Origin: Pseudomonas fluorescens
GTDB taxonomy: Bacteria; Pseudomonadota; Gammaproteobacteria; Pseudomonadales; Pseudomonadaceae
DNA length: 64,000 nucleotides
Direction: 5' to 3'
NCBI RefSeq assembly: GCF_902497895.1
Contig: NZ_CABVHQ010000026.1
Span: forward strand, 1-64,000
Shown: in pieces, positions 1 through 8,667 of the stretch
How positions within the stretch are numbered: the stretch's first letter is position 1
Layout: every line of letters starts with the position of its first letter
The notes under the pieces: model-generated
Databases searched by the model: none
The model's input: the letters and a program-made list of their open reading frames with translations, nothing else
Told to the model about the DNA's origin: nothing
Translations under genes and position numbers: made by a program

Positions 1-339
1 GAGCAGGCGCTGGCCTGGCTGGCCGCGCGGCCCGGGGTGCAGACCGGGCGGCAGCGCTGGCTACTGCGCCTGCTGATGGCGCGGGTGGCCGAGCAATATG
101 CCAGGAACGATCTGGCCATCCACCTGTTGGGCGAACTGGATGCCAGCGCACAGCGCCAGGCCCTGGCCGAGTGGGAGCCCGAGCTGAATTTCGAGGTCAA
201 GGCACGCCTGCTCAAGCTGCTGCGCTTGAAAGCCCAGCGCAACGATGCGGACAAGCCGACCCTGGCCCGGCGGATGGAGGCGCTGCTGGCTGCGCTGGTG
301 GCCATCGACCCGGTACGCGCTGCAGTGCTCTGCGGCTGA
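1..339 (+). CDS. tssA: Type VI secretion protein TssA, C-terminal end (partial)
   Basis: The frame is open from the first base of the window and stops at 337-339, so about 112 C-terminal residues are present and the start lies upstream. The visible part is all-helical and rich in Leu, Ala and Arg, with a segment on lowering and counting the small oligomerising domain typical of the ImpA/VasJ C-terminus. TssA caps or primes the sheath at the baseplate. The call leans on position: tssF follows directly, 24 bp downstream, in the same orientation, and then tssG, tssJ and tssE. On sequence alone this fragment would be hard to name. Confidence 0.75.
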   Translation, partial: EQALAWLAARPGVQTGRQRWLLRLLMARVAEQYARNDLAIHLLGELDASAQRQALAEWEPELNFEVKARLLKLLRLKAQRNDADKPTLARRMEALLAALVAIDPVRAAVLCG

Positions 340-363
340 ACCTTATTCATCAGGATTTTTTCT

Positions 364-2133
364 TTGAGCATGGACAATCTGACACTGCACTATTTCGACG
401 CCGAGATGCGCTATCTGCGCGAGGCCGGCAAGGAGTTCGCCGAAGCCTTCCCGGACCGGGCGGCACAGCTGAACCTGGATAAGCCGGGAGCGCGTGACCC
501 TTATGTGGAACGCCTGTTCGAGGGCTTTGCCTTCCTGATGGGGCGCCTGCGCGAGAAGCTCGACGATGACCTGCCGGAGCTGACCGAAGGCCTGGTCAGT
601 CTGCTGTGGCCGCATTACCTGCGCACTATTCCATCCCTGTCGGTGATCGAACTGGTGCCTGAGCTTCAGCAGATGAAGCGCAGCGAGCTGATCGGCAAGG
701 GCTTCGAAGTGCTGTCGCAGCCCATCGGGCCACAGCGCACCCGTTGCCGCTACACCACTACCCAGGATCTGACGCTGCAGCCGCTGGCCCTGGAGTCTCT
801 GCGAGTTGCCCACGAGGCGGACGGTCGTTCGGTGCTGCGCCTGCGCTTCGCCTGCGGTGCGTTGCTGGACTGGAGCGAGGTCGATCTGAGCCGCCTGCCG
901 CTGTACCTGAATGCCGATGCCCCGCTGGCCAGTGCGCTGCATCAGGCACTGACTCTGCACACTCAGGCGTTGTACGTGCGCCTGCCGGGGCAGACGGACC
1001 GTCATGGGCTGGACGGCCATTTTGCGCCCAAGGGTTTCGCCGATGAGGATCGCCTGTGGCCCAAGGGCGACAGCGCCTTCAGCGGTTATCAGTTGCTGCT
1101 GGAGTATTTCACCTTCCCCGAGAAATTCATGTTCGTGACCCTTTGTGGGCTGGAACACTTGAGCATCGTCCCAGGCATGCCCTGGTTCGAACTCGAAGCG
1201 GTGCTTCGCGAGCCGTGGCCGCACGCATTCGAGCTGAGCAACGAGCACCTTCGCCTGCATGCCGTGCCGGTGATCAATCTGTTCCCGTTGGAGGCCGACC
1301 CACTGACCCTGGCGCCCTTGCAAACCGACTACCTGCTGCGGCCCATGCGTTTGCAGGACGGTCATCTGGAAATTTACTCGGTGGATCAGGTCACCGCCTC
1401 AAAGAACGCCGAGCGCCAGGACTATGTGCCGTTCACCAGCTTTCGTCACAAGGGCGGCATGCTGCGCTTTGATGCGCCCGAGCGTTACTTCCATACGCGC
1501 TTGAAGCGTGGCGCCAATGGTTTGCACGACACCTGGCTGATCCTCGGAGGCGAGGGCTTCGACGAGGATCAGCTGCACCAGAGCGAGAGCCTGTCGTTGC
1601 GCCTGACCGGCACTAACGGGCAGTTGCCGCGCAAGGCGCTGCAAAGCACCTTGCTCGATACCCTGGTGCAATCCACCCAGGCGGGTTTGCGGGTGCGCAA
1701 TCTGTGTGCACCGACCTTGCCGTGCTACCCGCCGAACCGCGATCGTTTTCACTGGCGAGTACTCAGCCACCTGGGGTCGAACTTCTTGCCGATGCTCGAT
1801 AACGCCGAGGTGCTGCGAGGCACCCTGGCGCTGTACGACTGGACGGGCAGCGAGCTGAATCGACGCCGCCTGGCGGCGATCGTCGAAGTTAGCCACCACC
1901 TGATCCAGCGCTTCGAGAAAGGCTTCCTGCTACGCGGAGTGGATATCGAAGTGACCCTGGATGCCAATGGCTTTTCTGGCGAAGGCGACATCAGCCTGTT
2001 CGGCGAAATGCTCAATCGCTTCTTTGGCCTGTATGCCGACATTCACTTGTACAACCAGCTCACGCTGATCCTGCAACCTACTGGAAAGTGCCTGCGATGG
2101 AACGAGAACCACAGTCAGCGTATTCCCGGCTGA
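364..2133 (+). CDS. tssF: Type VI secretion baseplate protein TssF
   Basis: A 589-residue protein of the ImpG/VasA family, the usual length. The N-terminus (YFDAEMRYLREAGKEFA, then DPYVERLFEGFAFL and LPELTEGLVSLLWPHYLR) is diagnostic of TssF, which with TssG and TssK builds the wedge of the T6SS baseplate. Start choice: a TTG at 364 lies 8 nt after AGGA (352-355); an in-frame ATG at 370 matches the N-terminus familiar in relatives but is 14 nt from that ribosome site. Either start changes only two residues. The 3' end overlaps tssG, which suggests translational coupling and matched dosage of the two wedge subunits. Confidence 0.95.
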   Translation: MSMDNLTLHYFDAEMRYLREAGKEFAEAFPDRAAQLNLDKPGARDPYVERLFEGFAFLMGRLREKLDDDLPELTEGLVSLLWPHYLRTIPSLSVIELVPELQQMKRSELIGKGFEVLSQPIGPQRTRCRYTTTQDLTLQPLALESLRVAHEADGRSVLRLRFACGALLDWSEVDLSRLPLYLNADAPLASALHQALTLHTQALYVRLPGQTDRHGLDGHFAPKGFADEDRLWPKGDSAFSGYQLLLEYFTFPEKFMFVTLCGLEHLSIVPGMPWFELEAVLREPWPHAFELSNEHLRLHAVPVINLFPLEADPLTLAPLQTDYLLRPMRLQDGHLEIYSVDQVTASKNAERQDYVPFTSFRHKGGMLRFDAPERYFHTRLKRGANGLHDTWLILGGEGFDEDQLHQSESLSLRLTGTNGQLPRKALQSTLLDTLVQSTQAGLRVRNLCAPTLPCYPPNRDRFHWRVLSHLGSNFLPMLDNAEVLRGTLALYDWTGSELNRRRLAAIVEVSHHLIQRFEKGFLLRGVDIEVTLDANGFSGEGDISLFGEMLNRFFGLYADIHLYNQLTLILQPTGKCLRWNENHSQRIPG

Positions 2134-3194
2134 AAGCCGGCGGTTTACTGAAGGCACTGGAGGGACGGGTGGCCGAGGCCAATCTGTTTCGCTTCTGCCA
2201 GTTGCTGGAACAGGCCTTGCCGAATCACCCGCCACTGGGCAGCACCACGCACCCGGCGGATGACCCTGTGCGCTTTCGGCCGGATCCTGGCATGGGGTTC
2301 CCTGGCGGCGAACTGAAGGCCATCGAAACCGCTGAGGATGACCCGGAGCACCCGGCCACGGTGCGCACCCGCCTGCTCGGTTTGTACGGTGTCGACTCGC
2401 CGTTGCCGACGGCTTTTCTGGATGATATCGCCCAGCGGCGGGAGGGGCATGAGGCACTGGAAGCCTTCCTCGACATGTTCAACCACCGGATCTTCACCCA
2501 GTTCTACCGCATCTGGCGCAAATACTCGTACCCGGCCACGTTCGAGGCGGGTGGTACTGATGCGACTTCGCAATGCCTGCTGGGGCTGATCGGCCTGGGG
2601 ATTCCCGGCACCGCCAAGCACATTGCCACACCCATATCACGCTTCCTGGCGCTGCTCAGCGTGATGCGCCTGCCCACCCGCAACGCTGAAGGCATCATCG
2701 CGCTGGTCAAGCTATTGGCACCCAACACCGAGGCGCGGGTGACGCCACACTGGCCGCAGAAAATTCCCCTGGCGCAGCCGGCCAGTCTGTCCAGGTGCCA
2801 TCCGGTGAGCTTGTCCCAAGGCACGCCTCTGGGCAGTGTCGGGCACGACGCCAACAGTCAGTTGCACCTGGCGCTGTTCACCGAGGACCCAGACGAGGCC
2901 CGTGGCTGGTTGCCGGATGGCCAGTTGTGCTGCGACCTGCTGGTGCTGCTGCGGGTGTACCTGGGCTGGCGTTGCACCGCCAAGCTGCAGTTGTCGTTGC
3001 CGGTGACCAGCCTGCCCGAGCCGGTGCTGGGGCGAGCGCCGATCCTCCTGGGCATGACCGCTGTACTGGGCCTGGGTGGCGACGCCTGGCAGGTCGCGGA
3101 GCACGACACAATCACGATCAACCTCGGCCGCTATCAAGGCCTTTCGAACAACCCCCGGGACAGGGAGATACAGCATGTCGCGTACCTTTTTTAA
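2097..3194 (+). CDS. tssG: Type VI secretion baseplate protein TssG
   Basis: A 365-residue protein of the ImpH/VasB family. Typical features are FRFCQLLEQ near the N-terminus, VRFRPDPGMGFPGGEL, LLGLYGVDSPLPTAF (about residues 95-110), the FLDMFNHRIFTQFYRIWRKY segment, and the C-terminal INLGRYQGL. TssG partners TssF in the baseplate wedge. ATG at 2097 is preferred because GGAAAG (2083-2088) is well spaced; a GTG at 2088 would add three residues. It overlaps the end of tssF by 37 nt and its own end overlaps the start of tssJ, so the three are probably translated as a coupled set. Confidence 0.94.
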   Translation: MEREPQSAYSRLKAGGLLKALEGRVAEANLFRFCQLLEQALPNHPPLGSTTHPADDPVRFRPDPGMGFPGGELKAIETAEDDPEHPATVRTRLLGLYGVDSPLPTAFLDDIAQRREGHEALEAFLDMFNHRIFTQFYRIWRKYSYPATFEAGGTDATSQCLLGLIGLGIPGTAKHIATPISRFLALLSVMRLPTRNAEGIIALVKLLAPNTEARVTPHWPQKIPLAQPASLSRCHPVSLSQGTPLGSVGHDANSQLHLALFTEDPDEARGWLPDGQLCCDLLVLLRVYLGWRCTAKLQLSLPVTSLPEPVLGRAPILLGMTAVLGLGGDAWQVAEHDTITINLGRYQGLSNNPRDREIQHVAYLF

Positions 3195-3711
3195 ATCATC
3201 GATGCTGGCTGCTATCGGTGCACTGCTGGGCGGTTGCGGACTGACCCAGACCGTGACCGACAGCACCACATCCACCGCCAAGGCGATCTTCTACAAGCAG
3301 GTGGAAACCCTGCACCTGGACTTTAGCGGGCGAGCAGCGATGAACACCGATGTGGCGAACATGGGCGCGTTGTCAGTGCCGACACTGGTGCGGGTGTACC
3401 AGTTGCGTGATAGCAAGGCGCTGGAGAAAGCCACCTACGACAGCTTGCTGAGCGATGACGACAGTGTGCTCGGAGTCGATCTGCTGGACCAGCGAGCAAT
3501 GGTGGTCAAACCCGGGGAGGGGGCGCAGTTGAACGTGCCCATGGACAAGAACGCGCAGTTCGTCGCGGTGGTCGCGTTGTTCCGCCAACCCGATACCCGG
3601 ATGCATACGTGGCGCCTGACTATGGCCCGCGATGACCTGGAGCCGGACCGGGCGCGGGTGATCGAGCTGGGGGACAACCGGCTGGCCCTGCGACCTTTGG
3701 CGAAGGAGTAA
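3175..3711 (+). CDS. tssJ: Type VI secretion outer-membrane lipoprotein TssJ
   Basis: A 178-residue lipoprotein of the VasD/Lip family. It starts MSRTFFKSS, followed by a hydrophobic stretch and lipobox LLGGC, so the mature protein would begin at that Cys and be anchored in the outer membrane, where TssJ docks the TssM-TssL membrane complex. Later segments (VYQLRDSKALEKATYDSLL, MVVKPGEG, VAVVALFRQPD) match the transthyretin-like TssJ fold. The open frame extends further upstream, but only the ATG at 3175, after GGGAG, gives a signal peptide. The start lies inside the last codons of tssG. Confidence 0.93.
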   Translation: MSRTFFKSSMLAAIGALLGGCGLTQTVTDSTTSTAKAIFYKQVETLHLDFSGRAAMNTDVANMGALSVPTLVRVYQLRDSKALEKATYDSLLSDDDSVLGVDLLDQRAMVVKPGEGAQLNVPMDKNAQFVAVVALFRQPDTRMHTWRLTMARDDLEPDRARVIELGDNRLALRPLAKE

Positions 3712-3714
3712 GCA

Positions 3715-4155
3715 ATGCCCGAACTCAATCCTTCCCTCTACGAAATGCTCCTGCAGAATTTCGACGGCGAGCTTGACCTGTATCGAGTCGGCGAAGAGGA
3801 CCAGTACACCCTGTCGGTGCTGGACAACCTGCAACGCATCCTCAACAGCCGGGCTGGCACGCTCAGTCATTTGCCGGACTACGGTCTGCCGGATATGGGC
3901 CTGATCCTGCAGGGGTTACCCGCCACGGCCCATGGGCTGATGAGGACCATAGCCGTCACCCTGCTCAAGTACGAGCCGCGGTTGCAGACTGTGAACATTG
4001 AACTGCTGCCGCAGGCTCAGCCGGGTCATCTGGAATACGCCCTCGACATGCAACTGAAGGGAGGCAAACGGGTGACCTTCGGCACCACCCTGGCGCCCGA
4101 GGGCAAAGTATTGGTGCGCCACCTGAAGCGGCAGAACTACCTGTCGCAGTCGTGA
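3715..4155 (+). CDS. tssE: Type VI secretion baseplate protein TssE (gp25-like)
   Basis: A 146-residue protein with the T4 gp25/lysozyme-like baseplate fold seen in TssE. It contains LDNLQRILNSRAGTLSHLPDYGLPD (about residues 40-65), the signature of the family, followed by IAVTLLKYEPRLQTVNIELLP. TssE initiates sheath polymerisation on the baseplate. The ATG is 3 bp after the tssJ stop with AAGGAGTAA just upstream, so it belongs to the same transcript. Length fits the family. Confidence 0.93.
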   Translation: MPELNPSLYEMLLQNFDGELDLYRVGEEDQYTLSVLDNLQRILNSRAGTLSHLPDYGLPDMGLILQGLPATAHGLMRTIAVTLLKYEPRLQTVNIELLPQAQPGHLEYALDMQLKGGKRVTFGTTLAPEGKVLVRHLKRQNYLSQS

Positions 4156-4179
4156 AACCTCTAACGGAAAGCATGCGCG

Positions 4180-5310
4180 ATGACGGCGTTGTTTGAAATG
4201 CGTATTCGACTCGGCGGTGATCCGCGTGGCTTCGCCGAGTTTATGGCGCTGCACGATGAACTGGCCAAATTGAGCCACCCGGCGTGTCCGGACGTGGACT
4301 GGTTAAAGGTGGAGCAGTTGTGCCTGACGTTATTCCAGAAGAACGGAGCGGAACTGCAAACCGTGACCTCCTTCGCGCTGGCTCGCAGCCAACGCCATGG
4401 TCTGGATGGCCTGGTGCAGGGAGTGGCGCTGATAGCGACGCTTGTCTGCGAGTGGCCGAACGTGTGGCCAACTGTGGCGTCAGTGCGCCTGGATATCCTG
4501 GCCTGGTTGTTCGCTCAACTGCAGCCGTTGCTGCGCAGCCTGGAGCTGAATGCAGGTCGTCTGCCAGCGCTGGTGCAGCTGGACACCGAGCTGGAGCGCT
4601 TGAGCGATCGGTTGGATTGCCAGGTCCAGGTCCCTCAGGTCGCGCTGCAGGCGCTGCGCCAGCAGGTCGGCAGCCTGATGCAACGCCTGGAGCGAAACAT
4701 CTCTTCGGGCGAGACAATGCCACAGTCGATGAGGGTGCCTGAACCGGCATTCGTGATGCCTGTGGTCATTCTGCCGATCCTCCATGAGCCTGAAGTGTCG
4801 GCCTCTCACCTGAAAACCAGGAGGCGTCGTATCGCCCTGTGGTTATTCGCAGTGGCGGCGACTATCGCCTTGGCCGGCTGGTTTGGGTGGAAGGTCTGGC
4901 TGGCAGGTCCGGACACTGAGGGTTTATTGCCCGATCCGGTGCGCCTGGACAGTCTGTCGCTATTCGATGCAGGCAGCGCCGAACTCAAGCCTGACTCGAC
5001 CAAGGTGCTGATCAATGCTCTGGTCGACATCAAGGCCCAGCCAGGCTGGCTGATCATGATCGCCGGGCATACCGATGCCACGGGCAACGCTGAGCAGAAC
5101 CTGCAGCTGTCCCGCGCCCGCGCCTTGGCAGTGCGTGACTGGATGCAGCGCATGAGTGATATCCCCGACAGTTGCTTTGTTGTCCAGGGAATCGCGGCCA
5201 GCCAGCCGATCGCCAGCAATGATACCGAGTCCGGGCGAGCGGCCAACCGTCGTGTCGATATCCGCCTGGTGCCGCAAGTGGGGGCGTGTGGACCAATGCC
5301 AGTCAGTTAA
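4180..5310 (+). CDS. ImpA_N domain - transmembrane - OmpA domain fusion, T6SS accessory protein
   Basis: A 376-residue protein in three parts. Residues 1-95 (IRLGGDPRGFAEFMALHDELAKL, VCEWPNVWP) resemble the N-terminal ImpA/TssA-type domain. A single membrane helix lies at about residues 213-235 after an Arg-rich patch (KTRRRRIAL). Residues 250-370 are an OmpA/MotB-like peptidoglycan-binding domain, with SLFDAGSAELKP, AGHTDATG and LSRARALAVRDWM holding the Asp and Arg that contact diaminopimelate. It lacks the TssL cytoplasmic domain, so it is not an evolved TssL. The likely role is anchoring the T6SS membrane or baseplate complex to the cell wall, comparable to TagL/VasL-type accessory proteins. 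It starts 25 bp after tssE and is the last gene of the cluster. Confidence 0.82.
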   Translation: MTALFEMRIRLGGDPRGFAEFMALHDELAKLSHPACPDVDWLKVEQLCLTLFQKNGAELQTVTSFALARSQRHGLDGLVQGVALIATLVCEWPNVWPTVASVRLDILAWLFAQLQPLLRSLELNAGRLPALVQLDTELERLSDRLDCQVQVPQVALQALRQQVGSLMQRLERNISSGETMPQSMRVPEPAFVMPVVILPILHEPEVSASHLKTRRRRIALWLFAVAATIALAGWFGWKVWLAGPDTEGLLPDPVRLDSLSLFDAGSAELKPDSTKVLINALVDIKAQPGWLIMIAGHTDATGNAEQNLQLSRARALAVRDWMQRMSDIPDSCFVVQGIAASQPIASNDTESGRAANRRVDIRLVPQVGACGPMPVS

Positions 5311-5325
5311 GCACTGGATGCCCCC

Positions 5326-5425
5326 AAAAGATCGCAGCCTGCGGCAGCTCCTACACGTTTTGCGCACACCCGTTATCACAACGGTGAATCGGCGCAGCGT
5401 AGGAGCTGCCGCAGGCTGCGATCTT
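5326..5425. repeat. REPIN: inverted pair of REP palindromes (agatcgcagcctgcggcagc type)
   Basis: Two REP units of the family beginning agatcgcagcctgcggcagc face each other (about 5326-5355 and 5395-5425), separated by roughly 40 bp of unrelated sequence. Such pairs form large hairpins and are mobilised in trans by RAYT transposases in Pseudomonas. It sits just after the T6SS operon stop and could also help end or stabilise that transcript. Confidence 0.85.
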
Positions 5426-5540
5426 GGCGATATTACACTCGCCGAAAGGCTCTGGTTTATGTCGAAGTACTGTGCATTTCTCTTAACTGACCGGCCTGTG
5501 GACAGCCAATAATTTTGGGTTGGCTTTGAGGCGAAAAACG

Positions 5541-5567
5541 CGAATCCCGCCATAAAGGCGGGATTCG
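5541..5567 (-). terminator. Rho-independent terminator after the SCP2 gene
   Basis: Stem cgaatcccgcc / ggcgggattcg (11 bp, 5541-5551 with 5557-5567) around a 5-nt loop. On the minus strand it is followed by a short T tract (revcomp of gcgaaaaacg), so it ends the transcript of the phosphatase-SCP2 unit 40 bp after its last stop codon. Confidence 0.75.
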
Positions 5568-5607
5568 TTTGCAGCCATACGTGCTCCCGAGGCCGGGAGC
5601 CGTGCAT

Positions 5608-5922
5608 TCAGGCCGGGAACAATTCGCTCAGCTTCATCGCCAGCATCATGTCGCCTTCAGCGCGCAGCTTGCCGCCCATGAACGCCTGCATGCCATCGGT
5701 TTCGCCGCTGACGATGCCTTTCAGGGTTTCGCTGTCCATGACCAGGGTCACGCCGGCGTCCGGGTTTTCACCTTCTTTCAGCTCGCACGTACCGTCTTTG
5801 ACGACCAGCGAGAAGTTCTGTTCTTCGTCGATGCGAAAACCGAATACCAGGTCCAGGCCCGCAGCAGCGGCTGGGTTGAACTTGGCTTTCATTGCTTGTA
5901 CGGCGTCAGCTACGGAGGTCAT
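5608..5922 (-). CDS. SCP2 sterol/lipid-binding domain protein
   Basis: A 104-residue single-domain protein of the sterol carrier protein 2 family. The pattern AVQAMKAKFNPAAAAGLDLVFGFRI, then a Gly-containing loop, LKGIVSGETDGMQAFMGGKLRAEGD and a C-terminal helix MLAMKLSELF is characteristic. SCP2 domains bind fatty acyl-CoA or other lipids in a hydrophobic tunnel. ATG at 5922 follows AAGGAT. It lies 51 bp after the histidine phosphatase gene and shares its strand, so the two are probably cotranscribed and end at the hairpin at 5541. Confidence 0.9.
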   Translation of the reverse strand: MTSVADAVQAMKAKFNPAAAAGLDLVFGFRIDEEQNFSLVVKDGTCELKEGENPDAGVTLVMDSETLKGIVSGETDGMQAFMGGKLRAEGDMMLAMKLSELFPA

Positions 5923-5973
5923 GGTTCGATCCTTTTTATGGGTTGTTACAACAGGGTCACAATGGCCCGGTAC

Positions 5974-6684
5974 TCAACGGAAGGTGATGAGTTCCGGGGT
6001 CTTCAGCAGTTGCAGATGCGCATGACTGTTGAAGGAAGCCAGGGCCACCTCGCGACCGCGAAACTTGAGCAGATTGAGCGAGGTGTTGACGATTTGCCAG
6101 TTCAGTTCAAAGGCCTGTGCGGCAGGCATTTGGGTGATCAGGTGGAGCAGGGCGGTGATGGTCCCGCCGGAAGTGAACACGGCGATTTTCTGGGTGTTGT
6201 CCGCTTGCTCGAGGATACGCTGCAAACCGGCCTGGACCCGACCGACAAACCCCAGCCAGCTTTCCAGTCCTGGCGTGTCGTAGGTGCCATTGAGCCAGCG
6301 CTCGATGATCAAGGCGAAGATACGCTGGAACTCTGTGCGGTTCTGCGTGGCATTGCGCAGGATGTTCAGCGCCTCGGGTTCGTCCGGTAGCAGGCCGGGA
6401 AGCAGGGCACGGATGATGGCGTCGGCATCGAATTCATTGAAGGCCGAATCGACTTCCAGCAAGGGTACCGGCATACCGACGGCACTGAACTGCTCGAGCG
6501 CGCTGGTGGCGGTGTGCTGTTGCCGGTGCAAGTCGCCAGACAGACAGCGATCGAAGCTCAGGCCCAGTTCAGCCAGGTGCCTGCCCAGCACTTGGGCCTG
6601 GCGCACACCGGTCGGCGACAGGACGTCATAGTCGTCTGCACCGAAGGAGGCTTGGCCATGTCGAATCAAGTAGATGCTGCCCAC
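5974..6684 (-). CDS. Histidine phosphatase family protein (phosphoglycerate-mutase-like)
   Basis: About 236 residues. The RHG motif (IYLIRHGQASFG) right at the N-terminus carries the phospho-accepting His; a second conserved His and Arg region and the C-terminal FTSGGTITALL complete the branch-1 histidine phosphatase pattern. The GTG at 6684 puts the RHG motif at the usual place (residues 8-10); the open frame runs upstream to an ATG at 6747, but that adds 21 residues with no family match. Substrate cannot be deduced. Its partner gene encodes an SCP2 protein, so a lipid-related role is possible but is only an inference. Confidence 0.85.
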   Translation of the reverse strand: MGSIYLIRHGQASFGADDYDVLSPTGVRQAQVLGRHLAELGLSFDRCLSGDLHRQQHTATSALEQFSAVGMPVPLLEVDSAFNEFDADAIIRALLPGLLPDEPEALNILRNATQNRTEFQRIFALIIERWLNGTYDTPGLESWLGFVGRVQAGLQRILEQADNTQKIAVFTSGGTITALLHLITQMPAAQAFELNWQIVNTSLNLLKFRGREVALASFNSHAHLQLLKTPELITFR

Positions 6685-6890
6685 GTGCGCGTCATCCCGG
6701 TGCGTTGTAAGTTTTGCGAGGTTATGGGGATGGCGGTGGGCTGTCAATAAAAAAACATACGCTTGTTTGAAATGTCCGTTAGAGGCCAGTAACAGCAGGT
6801 TTCACGGCTGGCCGCGAGGCGGGCGCATGAGTATGCTTGAGGTATCCCGCGACCGATTGTCCAGCGGCGCACAGTATTTAAGGAGTCCCT

Positions 6891-7913
6891 GTGGAGTTTT
6901 TTGCGGAGTACGCAACTTTTTTGGCTAAAACCATCACCCTGGTGATCGCTATTCTGGTGGTCCTGGCCAGTTTCGCGGCCCTGCGCAGCAAAGGCCGGCG
7001 CAAGGCTGCGGGCCAGTTGCACGTCAGCAAGCTCAACGATTTCTATAAAGAGCTGCGTGAGCGCCTGGAGCAGGCCTTGCTCAGCAAGGATCAACTCAAG
7101 ACCCTGCGCAAAGTCGAAAGCAAGCTCGAGAAAAAACAGAAGAAACAGCATGACGCCAAGCCTCGGGTGTTCGTGCTGGATCTCGATGGCGACCTCAGGG
7201 CTTCCGCCACTGAAAGCCTGCGTCACGAAATCACCGCGCTGCTGAGCCTGGCGACGCCCAAGGATGAAGTAGTGCTGCGTCTGGAAAGCGGCGGCGGCAT
7301 GGTCCACAGCTATGGTCTGGCCTCTTCGCAACTGGCGCGGATCCGTCAGGCCGGGGTGCCGTTGACCATCTGCATCGACAAGATTGCAGCCAGTGGCGGT
7401 TACATGATGGCTTGCATCGGCGAGAAGATCATCAGCGCGCCGTTTGCCATCCTCGGCTCGATCGGCGTGGTGGCCCAGTTGCCCAACGTCAATCGCCTGC
7501 TGAAAAAGCACGACATCGACTTTGAAGTGCTGACTGCCGGTGAGTACAAGCGCACCCTGACCGTATTTGGCGAAAACACCGAGAAGGGTCGGGAAAAATT
7601 CCAGGAAGAACTGGACATCACCCATCAGTTGTTCAAGAACTTCGTTTCGCGCTACCGCCCGCAATTGGCCATCGACGAAGTGGCCACCGGCGAAGTCTGG
7701 CTCGGTGTCGCGGCGCTGGACAAGCAACTGGTCGATGAACTGAAGACCAGCGATGAATACCTCGCCGAACGGGCCAAAGGTGCCGAGCTGTACCACCTGC
7801 ACTACGCCGAGCGTAAAAGCCTGCAAGAGCGGGTCGGTCTGGCGGCGAGCGGCTCGATTGACCGTGTATTGTCGAGCTGGTGGAGTCGATTGACTCAGCA
7901 GCGATTCTGGTAA
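6891..7913 (+). CDS. sohB: Inner-membrane signal-peptide-peptidase-like protease SohB
   Basis: A 340-residue S49-family serine protease. The N-terminus is a membrane anchor (about residues 5-30, AKTITLVIAILVVLASFAAL) followed by a basic stretch and a coiled-coil-like Lys/Gln-rich linker. The catalytic Ser is S168 in DKIAASGGYMMA and the general-base Lys is K220 in AGEYKRTLTVFGE. SohB is a periplasmic protease related to SppA that degrades signal peptides and misfolded proteins. It uses a GTG start at 6891 preceded by AAGGAG. It is divergent from the phosphatase-SCP2 pair and is followed by a strong terminator. Confidence 0.93.
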   Translation: MEFFAEYATFLAKTITLVIAILVVLASFAALRSKGRRKAAGQLHVSKLNDFYKELRERLEQALLSKDQLKTLRKVESKLEKKQKKQHDAKPRVFVLDLDGDLRASATESLRHEITALLSLATPKDEVVLRLESGGGMVHSYGLASSQLARIRQAGVPLTICIDKIAASGGYMMACIGEKIISAPFAILGSIGVVAQLPNVNRLLKKHDIDFEVLTAGEYKRTLTVFGENTEKGREKFQEELDITHQLFKNFVSRYRPQLAIDEVATGEVWLGVAALDKQLVDELKTSDEYLAERAKGAELYHLHYAERKSLQERVGLAASGSIDRVLSSWWSRLTQQRFW

Positions 7914-7920
7914 GTACAGG

Positions 7921-7958
7921 GGCCGGCTGGTGGAGTGGAAAATGGCCAGCCGGCCATT
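7921..7958 (+). terminator. Terminator of sohB
   Basis: A perfect 10-bp stem (ggccggctgg, 7921-7930, with ccagccggcc, 7946-7955) around a 15-nt loop, followed by atttcattt. It lies 8 bp after the sohB stop codon. The T run is interrupted, so termination may be partial. Confidence 0.7.
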
Positions 7959-8109
7959 TCATTTGAGTGTTCTGTCTGCTGTTATCTTCGGCTGTACTGC
8001 ATCTACTATCGATAAATCCTACGGACTCCATCTCTACGGAGCAGGGTTTATTATTTTTTGATTTAGTTAAACTCGGTTTTACCTAAATAGCAGCAAGGAC
8101 GTTGCAATT

Positions 8110-8418
8110 ATGTTGGAATCAAACAAGTACAATACCAATGAGGATGTTTTTCCGATCTTCGAAAAGGCCCTGCCCAGGCCTTCCATGTTTCTGATCGATA
8201 GCGTGTTGACCCATGATCCCAAGGTCGTCTATCGCTCGCGATCGGGTGACCTCGAATACACCTACATCAGGTACCATCGAAAAAATGAGTGGGAGTCTGA
8301 TATCAAGATTTTTATTGAAGGTGAATACTGGGGGAGCTTGAACAGGAAATTATTTGATGATGTGCCTGCCTTGGCCGCGGCGCTCAGAAAACGTGGACTG
8401 GAACAGGTCGAATTATAA
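8110..8418 (+). CDS. Small protein of unknown function upstream of the effector pair
   Basis: A 102-residue protein that I do not recognise. It is mixed alpha/beta in appearance, with many Tyr and acidic residues (YTYIRYHRKNEWESDIKIFIEGEYWGSL), no signal peptide and no membrane segment. AAGGA lies about 10 nt before the ATG. Its base composition and its flanks (7980-8660) are clearly more AT-rich than the core genes nearby, pointing to horizontal acquisition. It is 250 bp upstream of the first giant effector gene in the same direction, with a possible hairpin terminator between them. Roles as chaperone, adaptor or immunity protein are all guesses. Confidence 0.65.
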   Translation: MLESNKYNTNEDVFPIFEKALPRPSMFLIDSVLTHDPKVVYRSRSGDLEYTYIRYHRKNEWESDIKIFIEGEYWGSLNRKLFDDVPALAAALRKRGLEQVEL

Positions 8419-8478
8419 GATTTTGCAATTTAATGTTTTGATCGTCTGAGTGGATAGCAGACTTTTTTGGTCAATCGT

Positions 8479-8518
8479 AAGCCCTGGATTCAAGAGATTA
8501 TCATGTTTCAGGGCTTTT
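8479..8518 (+). terminator. Possible terminator between the small gene and the first effector
   Basis: Stem aagccctg (8479-8486) with cagggctt (8509-8516) around a 22-nt loop, ending in tttt. The long loop makes this moderate. The surrounding 250 bp (8419-8667) is AT-rich and should hold the promoter of the large effector gene; I see no further coding capacity in it. Confidence 0.45.
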
Positions 8519-8667
8519 AATGTCTGCCGGCCTGTGGTGGTATTTGTATATAGTCAGTATCTCTATTGTTGATGTGTTAATGGTTGTTTTGATCGGCTTT
8601 TAGATCTTTTATTTGAAGGTTCGGGCGATAGACTGATTGCTCTTATCAGTCGCAAGGATGCTCAATC

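Noticed and set aside
4180..5310. Evolved TssL with an OmpA extension
   Set aside because: The N-terminus resembles ImpA/TssA rather than the DotU/TssL helical domain, and the single membrane helix is central rather than following a TssL hook.
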